From Acorus gramineus (lineage: Eukaryota > Streptophyta > Magnoliopsida > Acorales > Acoraceae), in the NCBI GenBank assembly GCA_030737835.1, contig JAUJYN010000025.1:806001-870000 (forward strand): DNA of 64,000 nucleotides, given 5' to 3'. Below are positions 22,410 through 33,487 of this stretch, one piece after another. A model generated the notes under the pieces. That model ran no database searches, had not been told where the DNA came from, and saw nothing but the letters and a program-made list of their open reading frames with translations. Made by a program: the position numbers and the translations under genes. The stretch's first letter is position 1, and every line of letters begins with the position of its first letter.

Positions 22410-25400
22410 ATGCTGTGTTAGAGGTAGCATTGCCCGTGGGAGACCGGATTCTCCTCAGTTCGGTGTACCGAGGGTGCACGGTGGAGATCGCGGATCATGA
22501 GTTTCCGGTAGAGCTGGTGGAGCTCGCGATGGCGGATTTTGATGCCATCCTGGGGATGGATTGGCTTGCAGCTAGTCATGCCAGCATCGACTGTTTCGCC
22601 AAGTCGGTGTCGTTCCACCTTCCTGGTCGGAGGTCCTTCCAGTTCGTGGGCGATCGAGACGTAGCTCCTCTGGGGTTCGTGTCGTCCATGCAGGCGTGGA
22701 GACTCCTTCAGGGTGGATGCGAGGGCTTTCTGGCTTATATTGCTCTGGAGGATGCACCGCTGCGGGCAGATATCAGTCAGACTCCAGTCGTGGCAGAGTT
22801 TCCCGAGGTTTTCCCCGACGATCTTCCGGGATTACCGCCGGACCGCGCGATTGAGTTTGAGATCAATCTGCTTCCGGGGACCGAGCCGGTTTCGAGGGCT
22901 CCGTACCGGATGGCTCCCGCAGAGCTGAGGGTGCTGAAGGAGCAGTTGGAGGAGTTGCTGGAGAAGGGCTTCGCACGTCCGAGTGTGTCTCCGTGGGGAG
23001 CCCCTGTCCTGTTCGTCCGGAAGAAGGACGGTTCACTGCGGCTGTGTATTGATTACAGGCAGTTGAATAAGCGGACAGTGAAGAACAAGTACCCGTTGCC
23101 GCGGATCGACGATCTGTTTGACCAGCTTCAGGGAGCGTGCGTCTTTTCCAAGATCGATCTCCGCTCGGGGTACTACCAGTTGAAGATCCGGGAGTCAGAT
23201 ATGCCGAAGACGGCCTTTCGCACTCGGTACGGGCACTACGAGTTCAGAGTACTGCCTTTCGGGTTGACGAACGCGCCGGCGGCCTTCATGGATCTGATGA
23301 ACCGGGTATTTCGACCCTTCCTCGACTCCTTTGTGGTAGTATTCATCGATGACATATTGGTGTACTCGAGGAGTCTGGAGGAGCACGCTCACCACCTCCG
23401 CACTGTTTTGGAGACTCTGGCTGGACATCAGTTGTTCGCCAAGTTCAGCAAGTGCGAGTTCTGGTTGGAGCGGATGGCCTTTCTGGGCCATGTGATTTCC
23501 GGTGAGGGTATAGCTGTGGACCCGGAGAAGACGCTCGCCGTGTCGAATTGGCGTCGACCGTCGAACCCCACTGAGATTCGGAGCTTCTTGGGCTTGGCGG
23601 GTTATTACAGGAGGTTTGTGGAGGGTTTCTCCAAGATAGCCGTTCCTCTTACCCGCCTCACTCGGAAAGACGTTCGGTTCGAGTGGTCCCCTTCTTGCGA
23701 GGAGAGCTTCCAGGAGCTGAAGCGAAGGCTCACCTCAGCGCCAGTTCTTACCCTTCCATCTGGGAGTGGTGGGTTCGCAGTATACACAGATGCATCGCAG
23801 TTGGGTGTGGGTTGCGTCCTGATGCAGCACGGTAAGGTGGTGGCTTACGCGTCTCGTCAGTTGAAGCCCCATGAGCAGAACTACCCCACCCATGACCTCG
23901 AGTTGGCTGCGATCATATTTGCGCTGAAGATGTGGAGGCATTATCTCTACGGAGAGGAGTTCGAGCTCTTTACTGACCATAAGAGCTTGACGTATCTGCA
24001 GTCTCAGCCGGAGCTCAACATGCGACAGAGGCGTTGGGTTGAGTTCCTGACAGACTACGACTGTGACATCGCTTACCATCCGGGTAAGGCGAATGTCGTT
24101 GCAGATGCGCTCAGTAGACAGCCCCTGGGCATGGCCGCCCACATGGCTGTCCGTCGTTGGAGGCTTCTGGAGGAGGCCGCTTGCTGGATCAGTGTTCGAG
24201 AGACCCCTGCGGGTGGCTATTTGGCCAGGCTGGTGGTGCAGCCGGTTCTTCTCGATGAGATCCGCACGGCTCAGGCTCAGGACCCGCATTTTATAGTCCT
24301 TTCTGAAGGCGTCGCCCGGGGCGAGCGCCAGGACTACCAGATTCGTGCAGACGGGATCCTGAGATTCAGAGGCCGAGTGTGCATCCCCGACGACGCAGAG
24401 CTGAGGCGGAAGATTCTGGACGAGGCCCATCGCTCGAGGTACACAGTGCACCCTGGAGGCACGAAGATGTACAGGGGCCTTCGTCGCGGCTACTGGTGGC
24501 GCGGGATGAAGACAGATATTGCCAGATTTGTTGCCCGATGCCTAGTATGCCAGCAGGTGAAGTCGGAGCATCAGCGCCCTGCGGGGAAGCTGCAGTCCAT
24601 TGAGATCCCTCAGTGGAAGTGGGAGCAGATCACTATGGACTTCGTCTTGGGTTTGCCGAGGTCACGATCGGGTCGCGATGCCATCTGGGTGATCGTCGAC
24701 CGGCTGACGAAGTCTGCTCATTTCCTCCCCATCCGACTCACCGATTCTCTGGACACCCTGGCGCAGTTATTCGTCTCCGAGATTGTCCGACTCCATGGCA
24801 CTCCAGTCAGTATCATTTCTGATCGAGACGCGCATTTCACTTCGAGGTTCTGGCGTAGCCTCCAGCACGCCCTTGGTACGAACCTCCACTTCAGTACCGC
24901 GTTTCATCCTCAGACGGACGGCCAGTCGGAGAGGACGATCAAGACCCTTGAGGACATGCTGCGGGCCTGTGTGCTCGATTTCGGGGGCAGTTGGGAGAGG
25001 CACCTTCCGTTGGTGGAGTTTGCCTACAACAACTATCATTCGAGCATCCGGATGGCTCCCTACGAGGCACTTTATGGCCGCAGCTGCAGGTCCCCCCTGT
25101 GTTGGGATGAGGTCGGAGAGCGCCAGCTAGAGGGACCAGAGATCGTTCACCAGACCTCTGAGATGGTGAAGACGATTCGCGAGCGTATCCGAGTCGCTCA
25201 GAGTCGTCAGAAGAGCTACGCCGACCACCGTCGCCGTGAGCTCTCCTTTGAGGTCGGTGATCATGTGTTCTTGAAGGTGTCCCCGATGAAGGGCATCTTC
25301 CGATTTGGTGTGCGGGGCAAGCTGAGTCCGCGTTTCATTGGGCCTTTCCTCATACTCGAGCGAGTTGGAGAGGTGGCCTATCGCATAGCTCTGCCCCCAC

Positions 25401-25675
25401 AGTTGGCTCAGGCCCATGACGTCTTCCACGTCTCGCAGCTGAGGCGATACGTCCACGATCCTGCTCACATCATCCCGTTCGAGCCGCTCGTCTTCGAGCT
25501 GGACTTGTCTTTCGTGGAGCAGCCGATTGAGATCATGGACCGCCGCGAGAAGAGGCTCCGCACCAGGACCGTCCAGCTGGTCAAGGTGCGATGGCAGCAC
25601 CGTTCCGGTGCCGAGGCCACCTGGGAGCTCGAGGACGTCATGCGTGACGCGTATCCGCATCTTTTCCCTTCTTAG
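22019..25675 (+). CDS. pol: Gypsy pol polyprotein: protease, RT, RNase H, integrase, chromodomain-like end
   Basis: Open from just after the stop at 22016-22018 to TAG at 25673, about 1,218 codons, in the -1 frame relative to gag. A Gln-rich linker (22043-22180) is followed by protease with active-site DSGATHS (22336-22356); RT with [20 protein letters not shown] and catalytic FIDDILVYS (23342-23368); RNase H with [10 protein letters not shown] (about 23782-23811); integrase HHCC zinc finger (about 24428-24555), core Asp in TMDFVLGLP (about 24638) and in ISDRDAHF, and the downstream Glu in [12 protein letters not shown]; and a GPY-type region ending in [15 protein letters not shown]. The last 50 or so residues ([20 protein letters not shown]) resemble the reduced chromodomain of Tekay/Del chromoviruses. 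I see no internal stop, so apart from the gag-pol junction the enzymes look intact. Confidence 0.92.
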   Translation, partial: RRPTQSDAQQQQQLQQQPFQQPFQQRQQQQPQRQPQQQPQRQQQQPQGGRADQRRQPAQQARRAPAPQPQFVQGRVAALSAEEAQASGSVVRGIVQISQLPAYVLFDSGATHSFVSPAFARRTGVASAPLDAVLEVALPVGDRILLSSVYRGCTVEIADHEFPVELVELAMADFDAILGMDWLAASHASIDCFAKSVSFHLPGRRSFQFVGDRDVAPLGFVSSMQAWRLLQGGCEGFLAYIALEDAPLRADISQTPVVAEFPEVFPDDLPGLPPDRAIEFEINLLPGTEPVSRAPYRMAPAELRVLKEQLEELLEKGFARPSVSPWGAPVLFVRKKDGSLRLCIDYRQLNKRTVKNKYPLPRIDDLFDQLQGACVFSKIDLRSGYYQLKIRESDMPKTAFRTRYGHYEFRVLPFGLTNAPAAFMDLMNRVFRPFLDSFVVVFIDDILVYSRSLEEHAHHLRTVLETLAGHQLFAKFSKCEFWLERMAFLGHVISGEGIAVDPEKTLAVSNWRRPSNPTEIRSFLGLAGYYRRFVEGFSKIAVPLTRLTRKDVRFEWSPSCEESFQELKRRLTSAPVLTLPSGSGGFAVYTDASQLGVGCVLMQHGKVVAYASRQLKPHEQNYPTHDLELAAIIFALKMWRHYLYGEEFELFTDHKSLTYLQSQPELNMRQRRWVEFLTDYDCDIAYHPGKANVVADALSRQPLGMAAHMAVRRWRLLEEAACWISVRETPAGGYLARLVVQPVLLDEIRTAQAQDPHFIVLSEGVARGERQDYQIRADGILRFRGRVCIPDDAELRRKILDEAHRSRYTVHPGGTKMYRGLRRGYWWRGMKTDIARFVARCLVCQQVKSEHQRPAGKLQSIEIPQWKWEQITMDFVLGLPRSRSGRDAIWVIVDRLTKSAHFLPIRLTDSLDTLAQLFVSEIVRLHGTPVSIISDRDAHFTSRFWRSLQHALGTNLHFSTAFHPQTDGQSERTIKTLEDMLRACVLDFGGSWERHLPLVEFAYNNYHSSIRMAPYEALYGRSCRSPLCWDEVGERQLEGPEIVHQTSEMVKTIRERIRVAQSRQKSYADHRRRELSFEVGDHVFLKVSPMKGIFRFGVRGKLSPRFIGPFLILERVGEVAYRIALPPQLAQAHDVFHVSQLRRYVHDPAHIIPFEPLVFELDLSFVEQPIEIMDRREKRLRTRTVQLVKVRWQHRSGAEATWELEDVMRDAYPHLFPS

Positions 25676-25710
25676 ATGTTCTTGTATTTATTTTGAGGAC
25701 AAAATTTCCT

Positions 25711-25723
25711 AAGGGGGGGAGAA
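25711..25723 (+). other. Polypurine tract of the Gypsy element
   Basis: AAGGGGGGGAGAA directly precedes the 3' LTR start TGTTATATATG at 25724. It lies 36 bp after the pol stop codon. Confidence 0.85.
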
Positions 25724-28433
25724 TGTTATATATGTGTCACTTTTTGGCCTATTGGCAACCATTGGAGCATTTTTAGCAGTTTTAAAATTTTTGTGTTTTT
25801 CGATCGGAACCGCATAATTTTGGACTGTTAGCTATCGTTCGAGTTAGAGGACTCCGATTGAAAATCTAACTGCATATTATGTGTCCTGGTGCCATTTTAA
25901 GCCACTCATGAAAATTTCATCGAATTCCGGCATCGTTTACAAAAATTTCGCAGTTCCGGGGCGTATCCGGGTTTTTAAGTCACACAATATAAATAAGTGG
26001 GATCTAAAATTTCGAGTTACTATTCATCATCCCTACCAAAGAGCTTTTCTCTCTCCTCTCTCTCTTTTTCTCCATTTTAAGCCCCCTAGACCCCTCAAAC
26101 CAAGAAACCTAAAGCACGGGAAGTGTAGATCGGGTCCCGATCTACGCTCCGGTGTCTTCAAATCCGCGTTCCGACGACTCTAGCCACTCCGACCACCTCT
26201 CTTTCTCCTCTGTTTTGGCCCGATTCGAGGGCCGTGGTAGATCGGGGCGTAGGAGAGCCGTTGGGAAAGGTTTCGGCGCGCGGAGAGCATCCGGACTTCG
26301 CTCCCTCCCCTTGGTAAGATCTTTTTCCTCTCTTTTCTTGCATAGATGTATGCTAGGGAGATGGATCTAGGGTTGGGTGGTGGTCGGAGGCGGTGGGTGG
26401 CCGTCGGGGGCAGTGGGAGGCGGTCGGAGGCCGTTGGAGGCCTTTGGGTGGGGGTGGAGGTGCTCGAGCAGTGGTAGGCCTTGTCCCGAGCAGCAGGCAG
26501 CAGCGGCAGCGGCTCAGGCAGCGCACAGGCTGGGAGCGCGCGGGTGTGCACGCGTGCGTGCGCGGGTGTGCGTGCGCGCGGCGTGCGCGCGCGCGGCGTG
26601 CGCGCGGGTGTGCGCGGGTCTGGTGCGAGGAGCTGGTCGTGCTAGGTGCGCTGGGTGGGCTGGCAGTGCTGGCGTGTGGGCTGGGGGTCTCAGGCAGCAC
26701 AGGCAACGAGCGCAGGAGCTGGCTGGGCGTGCGCGCGGGCGTGCGCTCGGCGGGGGAGCTGGAGGCCAGCCGGGGTGCTGTGCGCAAGGCGTGGTCGAGC
26801 AGGCGAGGTGGGCGCGAGGCGCGGTCGAGCAGGCGAGGTGTGCGCGAGGCGCGGTGGGGCAGGCGAGGTGTGCGCGAGGCGCGGTGGGGCAGGCGAGGTA
26901 TTTATTGTGTATTATTGGGTATTTGTGGATTTATTCTAACCAGTTAATACCCTGTCTTGCAGATCTCGACGGACGGTCGCACGTCGACCCGAATTCCGGT
27001 GAGTGGGACAACCCAACCCAGTTTGGGAGGCGTTACATGCTTTAGGCGTGCCGATCTCCCCTGGGGTGTATAGTTTGTATTAATTATTGCAATTATAATC
27101 TATGTAAGCATGATGTGTGTGTAGAATTGCATGCCACCCTAGATTGTGTGATAGGGACTTGCACCCTTAGGATTGTGCATGAGCCGTGCATCCTGCCACC
27201 TCGCTATCATGCTAGGAAAGCCCGACCTGTGCATGCGTCCTATTAGTTTGGTTTATTTAATTAAATGCGAACTGTAATAATAGATAGCATGCTTAGGGAA
27301 TATAAGGGGGCCTTGCGAGGTTAACATTGAGACCCGGGTTAGGGTACTCTGTGTTCCTCGTTTGGTTGTCGGATGTCCTACATCGGGACCTCAGGTTACC
27401 CTCCCAAGGTCTCTTTTCCCCTTTATGTCGTATTTATTTCCCCGCATCCTGGTTATGCGCGCTGGTGGAATTCTGAGGAATTCAAGACATTAGAGTTGTA
27501 GAGATGTGCTGTCAGCGGATCCGAGTGGATCATATGCGATGGATAGGCTGTTATGTTCCCTTCGTCGGATCCTGTTAGAGACTACCTCAGCGTTAGACAG
27601 GTTGTCCCGTGCAGGGGCTCCCATTAGTAGGCGCCTCCTGATTTTGGTGAAGGACTGTGCTGAACATGAGAGTGGCCAAACGACCTACGGAGTGAGGAGA
27701 GACTATCGGTGGACCAAGGGTGACCAACAGCCTAGTCAGTCCCAAGAGCCTATGTCACCTGTTGAAAGGTGAGGGTGAGGGTATGGTGGGCCGGCGATGC
27801 GACGACCCACAGGATTATGTATGGATGATTATCAACCCGCTAAGTCCCAACATCCTAGGTCACCTGTTGAGGGTGAGGGTGAGGGTGAGGGTATGGGGTT
27901 CGGCGATGTAACGAACCCCCGGATTGTGATATTATGCCACTTGTGGCTTATGAATTGCTTAAATGTGGTTAATATGAACTGTATGCATGGGTTGTGCTAT
28001 TCACTGGGCGTGTGGCTCACCCCTCGCATATTTTCTTTTTCAGTGATCTCTGAGGGAGGAGCTTCCCGAGCGACTACACCAGTAGAGGGTAGCGCCGCGT
28101 CCCACGAGTTTTGAGGCCATCAGCACCCTTCTTTCAGTTGTATGTATATATTCTGTGCTTGGGCACCTAGTTGGATTATGTATGGATTTTATTTGTGTAT
28201 ATATATGGACATGTTGGCTCTCACAGGACTTATGATTATGTATCGAGTCTGTAGTATGTTTTGACTACAGACTCAGTCTTTTAGCTTTCGCATTTGGTGT
28301 ATATATTATGTCAGCCCTGCTTTTACCTGTGTTGTCATTTTAGTTGTTGTTTGTGGTATATTATTGAACTCTTGTTACTGATATCATATATACACTTGCC
28401 GCGTCCCGGGGACGGCCGCCCTGGGGCGTGACA
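25724..28433 (+). repeat. 3' LTR of the Gypsy element
   Basis: Begins TGTTATATATGTGTCAC and ends GGGGCGTGACA, 2710 bp. It has the same parts as the 5' LTR (inverted repeat 26122-26148, donor-like 26313/26314, acceptor-like ending 26962, two G-rich modules near 27760-27905). It is about 340 bp shorter, nearly all of it lost from the CpG-rich block between about 26899 and 26900. Confidence 0.9.
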
Positions 28434-28619
28434 ATAACGCCTCCCTACTGGGTTGGATTGTCCCACTCACCAATACCCGGGTCGTCGCATGACCGTCCGT
28501 CAAGATCTGCAAGACAGGTATTTAACACGGTGAGTAAAATACACAAAACATACAAAAATACACTAAAATACCCAACACTCGGACAAACGTACATACGGCG
28601 TACGCGAGTCCGAGCAGCC

Positions 28620-29110
28620 CGACTCACTCCCGAACCCCCCGGCAGCCATACGCACGGCCACCCGCCCGCGCACGCACGAATGCGCAAGCACGCACGCACC
28701 CTGGCACCATCGGCGCACTGCCGCGCGCCCAGACGTGCAGCCGCACGCACGCGCACGTTCGCTCGCGCCCGCGCGCACCGCGCGTCCAGCTCGCGCCCCA
28801 CGCGCAGCACCCCGCGCACGCCCCAGCACGCGCACACACGCACGCGCACGCGCGCACACTGGTCCCCAGCTCCACGCCCAGGCGCCCTGCCCCGCACCCA
28901 GGCGCAGTGCCCAGGCGCCCTGCCCGCGCGCGCGCACGCTCGCGCGCAGGCCCGCGCACTCCCGCGCGCACCCCCGCTCGCACCTCCGCTCGCGCCTGCA
29001 CCCGCGCGCATGCACCCCACGCGACTGCGCGCCCGACTGCGCCCGCCAGCGCCCGCCTGCCCGCGCGCCTGCGCGCGCACGTGCACAAACCGCGCCCAGC
29101 GCGCGCCCAA
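28620..29110. repeat. CpG-rich low-complexity block of the antisense solo LTR
   Basis: GCGCGC/CCCGCG strings in antisense. It is bounded by the antisense acceptor-like CTGCAAG (about 28508-28514) and, at about 29236-29244, the antisense donor-like CTCACCTTG. Its many open frames are compositional artefacts. Confidence 0.8.
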
Positions 29111-30041
29111 GCCCTCCTAACCTCATTTTAACCCCTCCCAAACTCTCACACACCCCCAAACACCTCTACCTAGCATGCATGACTTTCCCACAACCCCCCT
29201 TAAGCCAAGAAAACCAAGAAAAAGGAGGGGAGAAGCTCACCTTGGGAGGGAAAAGAAAGGTAGAGGTTCGGGGGCCCTTCGCGCACCGAAACGCCGCCAC
29301 CGGAACCACCACGACCTCCACTCAGCCTCCTCTTGGCATCAAAACAGGGGGGGGGGGAGAACATGCAAAAAGGGAGCTTGATATAGAGGGGAGAACAACA
29401 AACGACACACAAACACAAAGATCCACCACCACTAGCACCTCCACCTTCTCCTCTCATTGAATCATTTTATCAAACACCTAGGGGGAGGGGTTTGAAAAGA
29501 GAGGAGAGACCAGAAGAGGATGGTCGTGGAAGTGAGAGAGAGAGAGAGAGCCTTTTTAGCACACAAATATCTAAAAGGGAAATGACCTAGTCGCCCTTCG
29601 ACTAGAAATTCTGCGCAAGCTTCACTGGAACAGCCATAACTTCCTCGATACAGCTCCGAATTGCTTGATTCCAAGACCGATGGAAAGCTAAGAAGATTAT
29701 CTACAACTTTCATGTTTATGACATGATCAGATAATCCCTCTAGCTAATCCGAAATTAGAGCTAAACATCGAGCAGGGCCGCTGCCAGAATTTCCATCCCC
29801 GGGGTATACTTGGAAAAATACCCATAACTTTTACTACAAGAATCCAGTTGATCTAATTCCACTTCTGTGCGAAAGCTAACTCAAAACTGGACATCTCATA
29901 ATAAAATCATAATTAAACCTTTTCATCTTGGATTTTAACAAAATCAAATCCAAATACCAAATCAGGAATACATAACTTAGAAAAAAACAATTATGTACCC
30001 AAATCTACAAACAGAGCGCTCCAAATGACACAGACACAACA

Positions 30042-31085
30042 ACCCTGTCGCAGCCCCCTGTTCAAGGGAAAATAACCAGCCACCACTCCATTGATGTATC
30101 ATCTGAATCCAACAGGCATGGAAACCGTGAAGCTCTAGAAGATGTAACAGAAACGCGCGATCCACGCTATCGTACGCCTTGGCAAAGTCCAATTTGAAGA
30201 GTAGCCCCTTCCTTTTGCCTTTGTGGAGGGATGAGAGCACTTCTTGGGCCGAGATGAAGCCCTCTTGCACGAGCCGGCCCGATAAGAACGCCAATTGTGA
30301 CTCGTCCACCAACTCGCCACACACCTCTTTCAATCTGTTGCCTAGCACCTTGGCCACTATCATATACGCCTCGTTGACCAAACAAATTGGTCGATAGTCC
30401 TCCACCCGCAAGGCGCCTTCCTTTTTGGGAATCAGAACAAAATGTGATGCATTCAAGCACCCTACACTCTCAGAGCCTACATAGAATTCGTCACACATTG
30501 CCACCACATCGTCTTTGACTATGCTCCAGTAGCGTTGGAAGAAGACCAAACTGAACCCATCTGGTCCCGTGGCCTTATCCCTCTCTGTCCTAGTAAAAGC
30601 TCTGTGAATCTCAATCTCAATGAATGGCGCCTCCAACAACGCAAGCTGGTCCAGATTGAGCTGTGGCAGCTCCCTATCTTCCCACCTTCATTTCCAGCCC
30701 GACATACGCTTGCGGAAAGCCCTTTTAAAGTGCTCTGCCAATTGGTTCCGAATGTCCCCTGGTTCCTTCCATAGTTGGTCCTCGATTTGAATTTGTGTGA
30801 TGTGGTTCACTCAATCCCTGTGACTTGCCGCTTGATGAAAAAATCGTGTGTTGTTATCCCTCGCCTGGAGCCATAAGGCCTTGGATTTCTAGCGCCATTC
30901 AATTTCCTCCATCTTGAGGATGTCTGCAAGCTCACCCTTTGCTCGCTTCCTGATTGTTCTTTCTTCCAACCCGAAGTCGCTCTCTTCTTCCAACCTATCA
31001 AGATCTTGAATGATCTATTGTGACTCTTGCTTTTTTGTTGACCTTGCTGCATAAACTGTTCTACTCTTGCTTTGTTGCTGACCTT
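30042..31085 (-). pseudogene. LINE reverse transcriptase, upstream part
   Basis: Minus-strand non-LTR retrotransposon, 5' part. An open stretch from 30639 to the insertion shows the classic LINE RT start: TGPDGFSLVFFQRYW, then LIPKKEGALRVEDYRPICL, and the catalytic motif-A LDFAKAYDSVD (about 30200-30165). The reading runs into QGDPLSP across the ACCCT target site, where the solo LTR split it. Upstream (30640-31085) frame-shifted pieces of the pre-RT region are visible, including a RDNNTRFFH-like stretch near 30860-30830. The 5' end appears truncated near 31085, with no endonuclease domain. A defective, old copy. Confidence 0.82.
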
Positions 31086-32524
31086 AATGCAAACGGGCTA
31101 TAAAAAGGACTATATTGTAACATTTTCCTTTACCTTTTTTCCTTTAATTTAGTGATCTTTCAACGTGGGCCGACCTAGTGTATACCTTTTTTCTTGTAAA
31201 AGGATACACGAAGCCCCCATTGAAGCCCCAATTACAGTTCATCACATTTTTTTTTTTTTATAAAATTATGCACTCACCTTTCGAAGTACATTCTATTATA
31301 TGAAATGAAGTATATACTGAGATGCATTACTATATTTTTTTCATGGTGAAAAAATGAAAAAAACAGACTGCGGTATATACTATGATAGTGCAGTATACAT
31401 TATGATAGTGTCGTATATACTTTATTATCATAGCATATGGAGCTACAAAACGGGCTATAAAACGGACTGTGTGTATCAGCACTCTTTTTTCTTTGGGTTC
31501 ATTTACGCTCATTCTTTTTCATATTCCAAATTGCATTTCTATATACATCATTAAAAATCTAGTTAATTATATACATCATTAAACGAGGTATATACCTCAT
31601 TAATTTTTTTGAACGTACATTTATTAAATGTGTTCATTCAACTCGCAATGGTGCACTATACACTTTTCACAAGAGCATACACCTTGTTAAATAATGTTTA
31701 CTATTTAAACATAAAAATAAAATAAAATAAAATAAAAAAACAACAACAACGTGTGTTTTGCGTTTTGGATAGTAAAAAGTATTGAGTAACGTTTTCCTTT
31801 CTTGATGGATTACTCAATAGTTCATTTGGTTCAAATATTTTAATCAAAATCAAAATAAAATTAAAAAAAAATCAGAACCATCTATTATGATCCTAAGTCC
31901 AGCTAACCCTTTTTTTTTTTTTTATCTGAAACGATTTAGAAATATTAATAGTATTGAACGATGAACTTGGTAAGTTTTTTTTAATCACTCAATATATATA
32001 ATAATCTCAGTACTACATTGTGATGCAAATTGTCTCTTATCTTATTGTGAATCCACCATTATATTAGATCAAGTCAAATAAAGTGATATGTGTGGAAAAG
32101 GTCCTGTGGTATCATACATCACACGTACGTGGCATGGAATTGAAACCGGATCAGATCATAATAAATCACTGAACCGGCGTGGTGTTATTAAAAAAAAAAA
32201 AGTCCTCATTCTTATTAAATAAAGTAGATTAAAAATCACATATAAATTTTTTGAAAGTGATAGGCTACTAGCTCTTATACAAGTAATTCTTGAATCAGTC
32301 TAGAAGACCTCAGATGATTTTTTTATGGGTAATATCAATAATTCTACTGTGTAAAATAATAATTACAAATGGCGGGTAACATGAATTGTGTTTTCATCAA
32401 CCATGTAAATAAAATGAGTGGGAACCAAAAGTGAGAACCTTAGTGCAGCTTCATTTTAACAGGAGGTTTTGGGGAGCACAGTAGAATATCAAACCCAAAA
32501 TATAACAAAAACTGTTTAGGAGTC
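31086..32524. other. AT-rich intergenic sequence
   Basis: No supported gene. It contains A/T homopolymers (for example 31248-31260, 31909-31924, 32189-32200) and short TA-rich repeats. A repeated motif ATACTATGATAGTGCAGTATAC-like (two diverged copies near 31375-31420) is the only local structure I noticed. Confidence 0.5.
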
Positions 32525-32794
32525 TCAATCATACAAGATCCCTGATTTATCTGCTTCATAGAAATTGGTTAGTTGAGGCCAAAAGGTCCTAGGTTGAATA
32601 ACAAGAAGGCCCATGCCTAGTTTCCGGTTTGCGAGGGAGTCGACTACTTTATCTGCTTCTCTGGATCTTGTAAAATGCCAGATCTCTATCTCTGGACAAT
32701 AAGCATTGTGGTCTGAGTCTAATGTTGGGTTACCTTGGACTTTGCTTTGATTTAAACCTTCGGGTGATCGATGGAGATAGTTTTTAACCAACAT
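32525..32794 (-). pseudogene. LINE RNase H-like remnant downstream of the CRK gene
   Basis: An 89-codon minus-strand frame containing HFTRSREADKVVDSLANRKLG. This resembles the REAN...AD.LAN C-terminal signature of the RNase H domain carried by plant LINEs. No flanking RT is visible, so it is a short relic. It lies about 0.7 kb beyond the CRK stop codon, in the same orientation. Confidence 0.55.
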
Positions 32795-33487
32795 GTAAAA
32801 ATAGCTTCAAATGTAAAATGATCATTTAACAAACATGTTTTGTTCTATATTTTCAATTATGAACAAAATGTTCGGAGAATGTACCTTTAAATTGAAAAGA
32901 AATTCAATTCAAATACTGAATAAATGAAACACAAATCAAATCACAAAAAAATATAAGAGCCATGAAACACCTTACCCATCAAATATACATCTGTATTTCA
33001 AGGACAAATCGAAACAAGAGCTCTCCATCTCTTAAAGATCTATGGTCGTCATCAATGTTCACTAATGCCAAAAAGTATGTTCAACAACAGTATCTAATAT
33101 TGCCTCAACAATGAAAGTCTGATATGTAAATTAATTCATCCTTGCAAGCATATTACAATTTGTGTAGATGTGTGCATTCGTAAATTCAGAGGTGTGATAA
33201 CATTGACATGTATATACATCGAACAATTCTTCCTCGATGTCAAAACAGTACCAGAAGTTTTAGATTGCTAATTTAACAAACAAATAACACTGTAGGACTA
33301 TACAGGGAAAAAATTCTTCAATGTACTGTGAGTGGACACAAGGAAAATATTGGAAGCTCATAAAAAAAAATGGCATATGGGCTTGATTACAGACATTGTT
33401 CATATACTCATCTCTACAATGAAAAACAAACACCCGGATCCTATATCAATGCAACAATGTAAACAATAACATGAAATGACGTAAAAA

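Larger units (their letters stand above)
17704..28433 (+). mobile_element. Ty3/Gypsy LTR retrotransposon, nearly complete, chromovirus-like
   Basis: A 10.7 kb element: 5' LTR (17704-20755), PBS (20761), gag (20877), pol (to 25675), PPT (25711-25723), 3' LTR (25724-28433). Domain order is gag, zinc knuckle, protease, RT, RNase H, integrase, chromodomain-like end, which is the Gypsy order; the C-terminus fits the Tekay/Del group of chromoviruses. The two LTRs are very similar apart from one large deletion in the 3' copy, which suggests a recent insertion. It sits inside the antisense solo LTR. The flanks join as that LTR's sequence, but no clear 5-bp TSD is visible (CATAT on the left, ATAAC on the right). 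Confidence 0.9.
16207..30041 (-). mobile_element. Solo LTR (antisense) split by a Ty3/Gypsy insertion
   Basis: The LTR occupies 16207-17703 and 28434-30041 (about 3.1 kb in total); the Gypsy element fills the gap. On the plus strand it starts TGTCACGCCCCGGGCG and ends GACACAGACACAACA. The 5-bp TSD ACCCT is exact at 16202-16206 and 30042-30046. Removing the LTR rejoins the LINE reading across the RT motif LRQGDPLSP, which independently confirms the boundaries. Its 5' end is of subfamily A type (like 3766 and 5467) while its 3' half resembles the Gypsy LTR, so it looks chimeric. It carries a triplicated G-rich module (16723-17000) and a CpG-rich block (28620-29110). Confidence 0.88.
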
